DNA of 38,585 nt from positions 1-38,585 of the forward strand of contig CAJTOB010000029.1 of NCBI GenBank assembly GCA_910578035.1, given 5' to 3'. Of the stretch, positions 32,855 through 38,585 are shown one piece after another. The notes beneath the pieces are model-generated. The model was not told the DNA's origin, did not search any database, and was given only the letters and a program-made list of their open reading frames with translations. The translations under genes and the position numbers were made by a program. Within the stretch, counting starts at the first letter, position 1; each line of letters opens with the position of its first letter. This DNA is from an uncultured Muribaculaceae bacterium (GTDB taxonomy: Bacteria; Bacteroidota; Bacteroidia; Bacteroidales; Muribaculaceae).

Positions 32855-33144
32855 AAAGCATATTCATAGCCTTCGACCAGGCTCACTACGAACGAATAGT
32901 CGACATGCTCGAACGCTCCAACTGCCGCGGATACACCGCCTGGGAGCAGGTGACAGGCCGCGGAAGCGTCGACGGCGAACCCCACTACGGCTCACACGCG
33001 TGGCCCTCGATGGCAGGTGCCATAATCACCGTCGTCGAAGACCACCGTGTGCCCATAGTCCTCGCCAAACTCAAGGCCTTCAACGAAGAGCGCCCCAAGC
33101 TCGGCCTACGCGCCTTCGTCTGGAATGTCGAAGAACAAATCTGA
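32851..33144 (+). CDS. Small PII-like protein coupled to the RND pump
   Basis: The 97-residue product has a ferredoxin-like pattern: strand KSIFIAFD, helix AHYERIVDMLERSNCRGYTAWEQV, a loop with GRGSVDGEPHYGSHAWP, strand AGAIITVVED, helix, and strand LRAFVWNVEE. This fits the PII-like superfamily, whose members bind nucleotides or metals and control partner transporters. Bacteroidetes often place such a gene after an RND pump. The start overlaps the pump stop by four bases. The GRGSVDGEPHYGSHAW loop corresponds to the ligand-binding T-loop region. Control of the pump is inference. Confidence 0.7.
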   Translation: MKSIFIAFDQAHYERIVDMLERSNCRGYTAWEQVTGRGSVDGEPHYGSHAWPSMAGAIITVVEDHRVPIVLAKLKAFNEERPKLGLRAFVWNVEEQI

Positions 33145-33151
33145 TTCCCAC

Positions 33152-33178
33152 AAAAGCCCGGCCCTCCGGGCTTTTTTC
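33152..33178 (+). terminator. Rho-independent terminator of the efflux operon
   Basis: AAAAGCCCGG (33152-33161) pairs with CCGGGCTTTT (33166-33175) around a four-base loop, followed by further T residues. It lies seven bases after the PII-like gene stop. Confidence 0.92.
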
Positions 33179-33246
33179 TTACGCCATGTCACAACGCTCC
33201 CCCGCATTTTTATCAAAATTCAACTCCCTATGTCGATTTTTTGTTG

Positions 33247-33254
33247 TATTTTTG
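33247..33254 (+). promoter_or_regulatory. -7 box of the GNAT module
   Basis: TATTTTTG matches TAnnTTTG and lies 32 bases before the ATG at 33286. A convincing -33 element is not seen. Confidence 0.5.
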
Positions 33255-33285
33255 TAATCCAATAAAAAACAAAGGAGTACCACAC

Positions 33286-33438
33286 ATGGCAAGACCTATT
33301 AAAGAAACCCCTATACTTTACGGATCAGACGGACGACGCTTCGAAGAGCGAATGCAGAATCCCCCTAAAGTCTCGCCTAAAAAAAGAGCTGAAATTCGTC
33401 GCTCCTACGAAGCCGTCATGAAAATGATGGTAGACTGA
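33286..33438 (+). CDS. Small basic protein, putative antitoxin of the GNAT module
   Basis: The 50-residue product (MARPIKETPILYGSDGRRF to the end) contains PPKVSPKKRAEIRRSYEAV, a helical C-terminal half. Similar small proteins precede GNAT acetyltransferases in many Bacteroidales, in the arrangement of type II toxin-antitoxin pairs. AAAGGAG at 33271-33277 is a good ribosome-binding site for ATG 33286, so an upstream TTG start is not needed. The gap to the GNAT gene is one base. No DNA-binding fold is obvious, so the antitoxin role is inferred from context. Confidence 0.7.
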   Translation: MARPIKETPILYGSDGRRFEERMQNPPKVSPKKRAEIRRSYEAVMKMMVD

Positions 33439-33439
33439 C

Positions 33440-33988
33440 ATGACTCGCGAAGAGTTTCAGGAAAGTTGTCAAGTTCGCCGGCTGAAAGTCGGTGACCACA
33501 TCAGTGCGTTCAACTGCGATGACGATGACCTGAATGATTTTCTAATTAATGAAGCCGCTCTGTATCAAAATGCATTACTTGCGGTGACATACGTTGTAGA
33601 AGACAAAAAGACCGCCGAAGTATTAGCTTACTTCAGCCTGTCTAATGACAAAGTTTCCATTGCTGATTTCGAAAGCAAAACCGAATTCAACAGATTCAGA
33701 AAACATAAATTCGTAAACGAAAAAAGGCTCAGGAGCTACCCGGCAATCAAAATCGGGCGCCTTGCTATAGCTAAATCAGCTCAACACCAGAATATAGGAA
33801 CATACCTTCTCGAATTCATAGAAGATTACTTCATAATCAACAATAAATCGGGATGTAGATTTGTTACGGTAGACGCATATGTAGATGCGATACCATTCTA
33901 TATCAAAAACAACTATCAGTTTCTCAATAACGACGACGAAGACAAGCGCACTCGTGTGATGTACTTCGACCTTGCATCTCTACTATAG
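33440..33988 (+). CDS. GNAT acetyltransferase, putative TacT/AtaT-type toxin
   Basis: The 182-residue protein is a GNAT fold: strands AVTYVVEDKKTAEVLAYFSL and KIGRLAIAKSAQ, the acetyl-CoA pyrophosphate loop at residues 115-120 (QHQNIG), and a C-terminal AIPFYIKNNYQF in which Y154 sits where TacT toxins have their catalytic tyrosine. Such toxins acetylate aminoacyl-tRNA and stop translation. The loop departs from the usual Q/R-x-x-G-x-G/A because residue 118 is asparagine. The pair stands in an AT-rich island between a terminator and the lipid operon, consistent with horizontal transfer. A housekeeping acetyltransferase cannot be excluded. Confidence 0.78.
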   Translation: MTREEFQESCQVRRLKVGDHISAFNCDDDDLNDFLINEAALYQNALLAVTYVVEDKKTAEVLAYFSLSNDKVSIADFESKTEFNRFRKHKFVNEKRLRSYPAIKIGRLAIAKSAQHQNIGTYLLEFIEDYFIINNKSGCRFVTVDAYVDAIPFYIKNNYQFLNNDDEDKRTRVMYFDLASLL

Positions 33989-34085
33989 CCTGCAAGTATC
34001 CGACAATTTTTAGTCTGGAGAAAATAGAGAACGCCAAAATATGTGAAATTCGGGCAAAAATGGGGGTGCTTTAGCCTATTTTTAT

Positions 34086-34093
34086 TATTTTTG
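34086..34093 (+). promoter_or_regulatory. -7 box of the lipid operon
   Basis: TATTTTTG lies 38 bases before the ATG at 34132 in an AT-rich gap of 143 bases that holds no gene. No clear -33 box is present. Confidence 0.55.
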
Positions 34094-34131
34094 CAGTTCA
34101 ATTACAGACCAATCAATCAGATAAGCGCCAA

Positions 34132-34965
34132 ATGGCCGAAATCAAGATAGCTGGTGTGATGCGCGCAGGCGCATTCTCGCCAAACCATATAGGAAACGAC
34201 GCGGCAATCTTCAATATCGTAGCCGAGCAACTGCGTAAACGCGGCTGTATCGTCAACATATACAACGAAGAACAGTTCATCGCCGGCGCTGCCGACGAAC
34301 GGATTATCATCAACATGTGCCGCGAAAACCGCTCTATCGAGCGCCTGCAGCGCCTTGAAGACGACGGCGCACTCGTTATCAATTCCGGCTATGGCATCGA
34401 GAACTGCATTCGCGAAAGAATGGCGCGCATTCTGCTCGGCTCGGGGTTGCCCTACCCCGAAAGCTGGACTGTGAACACCGACGAGGCCATACGCGACCGG
34501 CTCAACGCCGCCAAGGCCGGCTCTTGCTGGATCAAGCGCGCCGACACTCACTCGATGCACAAGGAAGACGTGACATACGTCCGTCACCCCGAGGAAGCCC
34601 AGGAAATACTTCAGGAATACTTCCTGCGCGGAATCAAGCGCGCTGTCATCAACCGCCACATCAAAGGCCACCTGGTGAAGTTCTACGGCATCGCCGGCAC
34701 ACAGTTTTTCCACTGGTTCTTCCCCCGCAATCCCGAGGACGTATCGCCTGCTTTCGACCCCGCACAGATGCGGGCAATAGCCGAACGCGCCGCAGATGTG
34801 CTCGACGTCAAAATATACGGTGGCGACTGCATTGTCGACGCCGAAGGCAAGGCCACAATCGTAGACTTCAAAGACTGGCCCAGCTTTGCCCCCTGCCGCG
34901 CGGAGGCCGCTCCTCAGATTGCACGGTTCATAATCAACGCCATTAAAAAACACCCCGCACGATGA
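34132..34965 (+). CDS. ATP-grasp family protein of unknown substrate
   Basis: The 277-residue product resembles RimK/glutathione-synthetase-type ATP-grasp enzymes, which join a carboxylate to an amine or other nucleophile with ATP. It has an N-terminal alpha/beta domain (about 1-95, with FSPNHIGNDAAIFN and INSGYGIENC) and a nucleotide-binding core (about 96-270) with CWIKRADTH and GIKRAVINRHIKGHLVKFYG. The metal-binding end GGDCIVD (D232, D236) is followed by IVDFKDWPSF. There an asparagine is usual after the acidic residue, but K247 is found. It overlaps the PgpA-like gene by four bases and heads the lipid operon, so a role in making or decorating a lipid head group is possible but not shown. 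Confidence 0.7.
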   Translation: MAEIKIAGVMRAGAFSPNHIGNDAAIFNIVAEQLRKRGCIVNIYNEEQFIAGAADERIIINMCRENRSIERLQRLEDDGALVINSGYGIENCIRERMARILLGSGLPYPESWTVNTDEAIRDRLNAAKAGSCWIKRADTHSMHKEDVTYVRHPEEAQEILQEYFLRGIKRAVINRHIKGHLVKFYGIAGTQFFHWFFPRNPEDVSPAFDPAQMRAIAERAADVLDVKIYGGDCIVDAEGKATIVDFKDWPSFAPCRAEAAPQIARFIINAIKKHPAR

Positions 34966-35477
34966 ACAAATATCGTAAATCGACCGCGGTACCCGACGAC
35001 GGCGGACGTTTCCCCCTATTTCCCAAACTGATAGCGACCTCTTTCGGATTCGGATTTCTGCCCGTTGCCCCCGGCACATGGGGCGCAATCCTCGCCATAA
35101 TACTCTGGCTGCCGCTCTACATCTGGGCGCCGGCGGCTGTGACGGTGGCTGTGACAGCCCTCGCCGTGCTTGTCTTCACCGTGCTCGGCACCTGGGCCAG
35201 CTCCGTATCGGAACGCTACTGGGGGCCCGACCCCGTTGTGGCATGCGTCGACGAGACCGTCGGCCAGTGGATTTCGCTCCTACCCGTAGTACCGCTCTGC
35301 CCCTGGTGGGAAATTATCGTATCGCTGGCCCTGTTCCGCTTCTTCGACATCGTAAAACCACTCGGAATCCGCAGCATGGAGCGTCTGCCCCGCGGCTACG
35401 GCATGATGGCCGACGATATTCTTGCCGGAATATATTCGGCCGCTATTCTTATCGGACTTAACCTTCTCATTCTATAA
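34962..35477 (+). CDS. PgpA-like membrane phosphatase, probable phosphatidylinositol-phosphate phosphatase
   Basis: The 171-residue protein fits PgpA: SFGFGFLPVAPGTWG (about residues 27-41), DPVVACVDETVGQW (about 90-103), FRFFDIVKPLGI and GYGMMADDILAG (about 146-157), with four hydrophobic segments. PgpA dephosphorylates phosphatidylglycerophosphate at the inner membrane. In the Bacteroides inositol-lipid cluster a PgpA-like protein instead removes phosphate from phosphatidylinositol phosphate, and the neighbours here point to that. It overlaps the gene before by four bases and the gene after by one. The alternative is ordinary phosphatidylglycerol synthesis. Confidence 0.83.
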   Translation: MNKYRKSTAVPDDGGRFPLFPKLIATSFGFGFLPVAPGTWGAILAIILWLPLYIWAPAAVTVAVTALAVLVFTVLGTWASSVSERYWGPDPVVACVDETVGQWISLLPVVPLCPWWEIIVSLALFRFFDIVKPLGIRSMERLPRGYGMMADDILAGIYSAAILIGLNLLIL

Positions 35478-36016
35478 TGAAAACTCTGTCAAAGATAGGA
35501 CATAAAGCACTCAACAGCGACTCGCTCGTCTTCACCTATATCCGCTCGATTGTAGCGAGCCAGTCGGCTTCGTGGCTCGACATGGGCCTCGGATTCGTCC
35601 TCTTTGCCTGGGCCGGCCTCCTGCCCTGGATTGCAACCGCCATCGGCGCCGTGGCCGGCGGTGTGCTCAACTGCGTGATAAACTACCGCTTCACATTCCA
35701 CGCCTCGGGCTGCGACTGGCGCGCCATAGCCGTCAAATACACCCTCGTGTGGATTGGCAGCCTGCTGCTCAACGCATTCGGCACACAGGCAGTATATTTC
35801 ACCCTCCAGCACTGGACATGGCTCGAGACCGTAGGCTTCAGGCCCGACGGATACTATGCCGCAGCCCGAATTTTCGTATCGCTCATCGTGTCGTGGTTCT
35901 GGAACTTCGCCCTGCAGCGCTACTTCGTCTACCGCGACAGCAGTTTCGACCCCTATGCAATCGCCGCTGCCGAATACATGGGCCTTAAAAAAACTCCTAT
36001 ATGGAAATGGAAATAA
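35477..36016 (+). CDS. GtrA-like four-helix membrane protein
   Basis: The 179-residue product has four hydrophobic segments: LDMGLGFVLFAWAGLLPWIA, IGAVAGGVLNCVINYRFTF, YTLVWIGSLLLNAFGTQAVYF and the last near IFVSLIVSWFWNFALQRYFVY. The motif NYRFTF with the later WNFALQRYFVYR is typical of GtrA proteins, thought to help move lipid-linked sugars or other polar lipids across the membrane. In this operon it may help move an inositol-containing lipid, which is inference. It shares one base with the preceding stop and overlaps the phosphatidyltransferase gene by 16 bases. Confidence 0.8.
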   Translation: MKTLSKIGHKALNSDSLVFTYIRSIVASQSASWLDMGLGFVLFAWAGLLPWIATAIGAVAGGVLNCVINYRFTFHASGCDWRAIAVKYTLVWIGSLLLNAFGTQAVYFTLQHWTWLETVGFRPDGYYAAARIFVSLIVSWFWNFALQRYFVYRDSSFDPYAIAAAEYMGLKKTPIWKWK

Positions 36017-36705
36017 AGACTAAAGCCACGCAGGCCCGCGGAGCCCTGCAGCAAGGCATATACGCGGTCATCAATCCCTTTGTCCGCCTCCTTATCCGCA
36101 TGGGCGTCACACCCAACATCGTCACCACTATCGGCATGCTCGGCAACCTTGCCGCGGCCGTCGTGCTGATTGCCGCCGGCATAAAGGCCAGCGAGGGCGG
36201 AGGAGCCGATTTCGGCCTCGTCACACTCGCCGGCGCCCTCATCATCGGTTTCTCGCTCTTCGATATGCTCGATGGCCAGGTGGCACGCCTCGGAGGAATG
36301 TCGTCGACATTCGGCGCCATGTACGACTCCGTGCTCGACCGCTACTGCGAGCTCTTCACCCTCGGCGGCCTCGCCTTCTACCTCATAGGCTGCGGCGACA
36401 TGACAGGCGCCGTCGTCACCTTCTTCGCCCTGGTCGGCAGCATCATGGTGAGCTATGTGCGCGCACGCGCCGAAGGCCTCGATATCGAATGTAAAATCGG
36501 CTTCATGCAGCGCCCCGAGCGCGTCGTTGTCACCAGTGTGGCAGCCCTCGCCGCCGGCATCACCGGCCTCTGCATCGAGCCTCAGTCTGCGTTTGACCCC
36601 AACATTATCCTCGTGGTAGCGATGGGTATTATAGCCGTGTTTGCCAATCTCACGGCTTTCGCCCGCATATCGCACTGCCGCCGCGAACTCTGCAAGAAGA
36701 AATGA
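36001..36705 (+). CDS. CDP-alcohol phosphatidyltransferase, probable phosphatidylinositol-phosphate synthase
   Basis: The 234-residue membrane protein has the complete family signature: D88-x2-D91-G92-x2-A95-R96-x8-G105-x3-D109-x3-D113 (FDMLDGQVARLGG, then FGAMYDSVLD). These residues bind metal and the CDP-diacylglycerol donor. The acceptor is read from context: the same place in the Bacteroides inositol-lipid cluster holds the enzyme that joins CDP-diacylglycerol with inositol phosphate. Hydrophobic segments occur at about 36-60, 72-90, 115-160 and 175-225. The start lies inside the GtrA-like gene (16-base overlap), and ATG 36007 is an alternative. The stop overlaps the PAP2 gene by four bases. 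Confidence 0.88.
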   Translation: MEMEIKTKATQARGALQQGIYAVINPFVRLLIRMGVTPNIVTTIGMLGNLAAAVVLIAAGIKASEGGGADFGLVTLAGALIIGFSLFDMLDGQVARLGGMSSTFGAMYDSVLDRYCELFTLGGLAFYLIGCGDMTGAVVTFFALVGSIMVSYVRARAEGLDIECKIGFMQRPERVVVTSVAALAAGITGLCIEPQSAFDPNIILVVAMGIIAVFANLTAFARISHCRRELCKKK

Positions 36706-37634
36706 AAGCAAAGGCTCCACTACTGAACGAGTCGTTGTGGTGCGCGGGCGCCCTGGCGCTCTGGCTCGTCGTGACAGCTCTGTTCATAGGCTTCCGCCCC
36801 GAGCACATCGTCATGGCAGTGCTCATTTTCGCCCTTTTCTTCGTCTGCGGCCCGACGAGACGCCTCGTCGTCGCATTGGCCCCGTTCTTCATCTTCGGCA
36901 TATCATACGACTGGATGAACATCGTGCCAAACTACATGGTAAACCCCGTCGACGTGCAAGGCCTCTACGAGACCGAGAAGTCGCTCTTCGGAATCGCCTC
37001 CGAAGCTGGCGTCCTCACACCCAACGAGTTCTTTGCCGCACACCACTGCGCCGCCGCCGACTTCGCCGCCGGAATCTTCTACCTCTGCTGGGTGCCGCTG
37101 CCTATAGTCTTCGGCCTGTGGCTATACTTCACGGGCAAGACAGGGCAATACCTCCATTTCGCAATGGTCTTCCTGCTCGTCAATCTGCTCGGATTCACAT
37201 TCTACTACATTCACCCGGCCGCACCGCCGTGGTATGTGGCGCTCCATGGCTTCGAGGCCGTTCCGGGCACTCCGGGCGACGTCGCCGGTCTGGGCCGCTT
37301 CGACCAAATAACAGGCCTGGGCATTTTCAACGGCCTCTACGCCCGAAACTCGAACGTATTCGCCGCTCTCCCCTCGCTCCATTCGGCCTACACGCCCGTA
37401 GCGCTCATCTACGCTATCCGAAGCCGCTCTTCGGCCGTGTGGATTGCCGTGCTCGCGATAGTTTCCGCCGGCATATGGTGGACCGCCGTCTACAGCTCTC
37501 ATCACTACATCATCGACGTGCTATGCGGCATTGCCTGCGCCCTTGCCGGATTCGCCATCTTCGAGTTCGTGCTCATGAAAATCGGGCCTTTCGCACGTTT
37601 CGTCGAAAAATACACCCGCTATATTCATGGATAA
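36702..37634 (+). CDS. PAP2-superfamily membrane protein, inositol-phosphoryl-sphingolipid synthase-like
   Basis: The 310-residue protein has about six hydrophobic segments and the PAP2 motifs PSLHSAY (residues 224-230, H227) and YSSHHYIIDVLCG (H267 or H268 with D272), plus HPAAPPWY (171-178) before them. The same three elements occur in the Aur1/IPC synthase branch, which moves a phosphoinositol head group onto ceramide. Bacteroidales make sphingolipids, and the homologous cluster gene has been proposed for this step. It follows the phosphatidyltransferase with a four-base overlap. A plain lipid phosphatase is the alternative. Confidence 0.8.
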   Translation: MKAKAPLLNESLWCAGALALWLVVTALFIGFRPEHIVMAVLIFALFFVCGPTRRLVVALAPFFIFGISYDWMNIVPNYMVNPVDVQGLYETEKSLFGIASEAGVLTPNEFFAAHHCAAADFAAGIFYLCWVPLPIVFGLWLYFTGKTGQYLHFAMVFLLVNLLGFTFYYIHPAAPPWYVALHGFEAVPGTPGDVAGLGRFDQITGLGIFNGLYARNSNVFAALPSLHSAYTPVALIYAIRSRSSAVWIAVLAIVSAGIWWTAVYSSHHYIIDVLCGIACALAGFAIFEFVLMKIGPFARFVEKYTRYIHG

Positions 37635-38475
37635 CAAGGAGAACTACGATATACGCCCCGACGTACTCAACTACGACGACATACGAGCCCTCGCGCCTGC
37701 CCTCGACGGCCACCCCAAACTTGTCAACTGGCTCCTGCACGCCCTTTCGGTCGACAAGGTAAACGCCGTCCATGCCAAATGCTGCGACACGCCCGGCCCT
37801 GAATTCGTGCGCCGTCTCCTTCTGGAGGAATTCAAAATAAAACTGCGTATCGACGGCCGCGAAGTGCTCGACAATCTGCCCGAAGGCGCATTCATCACCG
37901 TGAGCAATCACCCCTTCGGCGCCCTCGACGGAATTGCACTGATATACCTCATTTCGCAGCACAGACCCGAGTATAAGGTCATGGTAAACATGATTCTGAA
38001 CAAAATCTCAGCAATGCGCCCCAATTTCATCGCCGTAGACCAGTCGGCAAGCGCCGACCCCGCCAAGCGCGCCGTGTCGGTAGCCGGAATCCGGACAGCC
38101 CTCCGCCAGCTCAAGGAAGGGCACCCCGTAGGCTTCTTCCCCGCAGGCGCCATGAGCAAGACAACCCTCCACGACGGCCTTCAGGACCGCCCCTGGCAGC
38201 CGTCTGTCCTCCAGATTATCCACCGCGCCAAAGTGCCCGTGATTCCCATATATTTCCACGGAAGCAACAGCTGGTGGTTCAACCTCCTGGGCCATATCTG
38301 CTGGCCGGCACGCTCGCTGCGCCTTCCCGCCGAGGTATTCCGCAAGGTCGGCACCGAAATGCACATCAGCGTCGGCCCCCCCATCTCTCCCGCAGAACAG
38401 GCCGCCCACGGCGCCACCCCCGAAGAACTCGGAGCCTTCCTACGCGAGCGCACCTACGCCCTACGGCAGCTATAA
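37627..38475 (+). CDS. PlsC-like acyltransferase (possible OlsA/GlsA-type)
   Basis: The 282-residue product shows the acyltransferase pair NHPFGALDG (H95 and D101, an H-x5-D spacing rather than the usual H-x4-D) and GFFPAGAMSK (residues 169-178), then VPVIPIYFHGSNSWWF. No signal peptide is seen; the protein should sit at the inner face of the membrane. This subgroup includes hemolysin-like acyltransferases that acylate lyso-ornithine or lyso-glycine lipids, as well as lysophosphatidate acyltransferases. It overlaps the PAP2 gene by eight bases and closes the operon, so it probably supplies or remodels the acyl chains of the same lipid pathway. Confidence 0.83.
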   Translation: MDNKENYDIRPDVLNYDDIRALAPALDGHPKLVNWLLHALSVDKVNAVHAKCCDTPGPEFVRRLLLEEFKIKLRIDGREVLDNLPEGAFITVSNHPFGALDGIALIYLISQHRPEYKVMVNMILNKISAMRPNFIAVDQSASADPAKRAVSVAGIRTALRQLKEGHPVGFFPAGAMSKTTLHDGLQDRPWQPSVLQIIHRAKVPVIPIYFHGSNSWWFNLLGHICWPARSLRLPAEVFRKVGTEMHISVGPPISPAEQAAHGATPEELGAFLRERTYALRQL

Positions 38476-38525
38476 GCGGCTGGGCTGTTGGGCGGCTGGG
38501 CTGACGGGCTGCTGGGCTGACAGGC
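38476..38525 (-). repeat. Inverted copy of the GCCTGTCAGCCCA repeat family
   Basis: Read on the minus strand, this stretch repeats GCCTGTCAGCCCAGCAG-like units, matching the unit at 28527-28543 in 16 of 17 bases. It begins right after the acyltransferase stop. Confidence 0.75.
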
Positions 38526-38564
38526 TCCTTCTCTTAATAGCTGTGTCATGATATAAAGCAGTAG

Positions 38565-38585
38565 GGGCGCGCGTTCTGCGCGCCC
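38565..38585. repeat. GC-rich palindrome at the window edge, possibly a REP-like element
   Basis: GGGCGCGC (38565-38572) pairs with GCGCGCCC (38578-38585) around GTTCT. It is cut by the window end, and the preceding GTAG suggests the stem continues. It might act as a terminator for the lipid operon or be a dispersed palindrome. Confidence 0.6.

Overview
The window reads as a GC-rich Bacteroidales chromosome, most like a gut Muribaculaceae (S24-7) genome. The evidence is PorX, Bacteroidetes-type promoters (TTTG, a 19-20 bp spacer, then TAnnTTTG), TonB receptors with an N-terminal carboxypeptidase-regulatory domain, GH97 and GH106 enzymes, DUF4876 and DUF6850 proteins, and a secreted protein with the short C-terminal tail typical of this group. 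Species is not assignable from sequence alone. No rRNA, tRNA, CRISPR array or complete insertion sequence was found. Coding density is high and no gene-free stretch exceeds 300 bases; the largest gaps (about 180-250 bases) hold promoters, palindromes and low-complexity repeats.

Layout. (1) 148-6188, plus strand: a tightly overlapping chain of porX (response regulator with PglZ domain), tsaE, a monofunctional biotin ligase, an AT-richer polytopic membrane protein, and two glycosyltransferases. (2) 6218-8155: a retaining-type GH97 glycosidase, ending in a strong palindromic terminator. (3) 16599 down to 8263, minus strand: a four-gene operon of TonB-dependent receptor, DUF4876 lipoprotein, DUF6850 outer-membrane barrel and periplasmic M16 protease. 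A secreted 591-residue protein with a T9SS-like tail is transcribed divergently (16784-18559) from a mirror-image promoter. (4) 18729-21890: GH106-like alpha-L-rhamnosidase. (5) 21971-23896: a BlaI-type repressor and an M56 sensor protease carrying TonB-C and plug-like extensions, with a perfect 18-bp inverted repeat across the promoter. (6) 24147-25976: a thioredoxin-fold lipoprotein behind a 31-33-bp tandem repeat. (7) 26834-26049: an AT-richer orphan lipoprotein on the minus strand. (8) 27049-33144: a tripartite RND efflux operon (OMF, adaptor, HAE1-type pump) ending with a small PII-like protein. (9) 33286-33988: an AT-rich island with a small antitoxin-like protein and a GNAT toxin-like protein. 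(10) 34132-38475: a six-gene overlapping lipid operon of ATP-grasp protein, PgpA-like phosphatase, GtrA-like membrane protein, CDP-alcohol phosphatidyltransferase, PAP2/IPC-synthase-like protein and acyltransferase. It matches the published Bacteroides inositol-lipid cluster, but the inositol-phosphate synthase gene is not in the window.

The best candidates for an undescribed system are: the TonB/DUF4876/DUF6850/M16 operon, whose logic (outer-membrane importer plus large PqqL/FusC-like periplasmic protease) suggests uptake and digestion of a protein or peptide, possibly to obtain a metal cofactor; the inositol-lipid-type operon led by an ATP-grasp protein of unknown substrate; and the BlaI/M56 pair with its exposed operator. 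All functional statements rest on motif recognition and gene context; no database search was possible.
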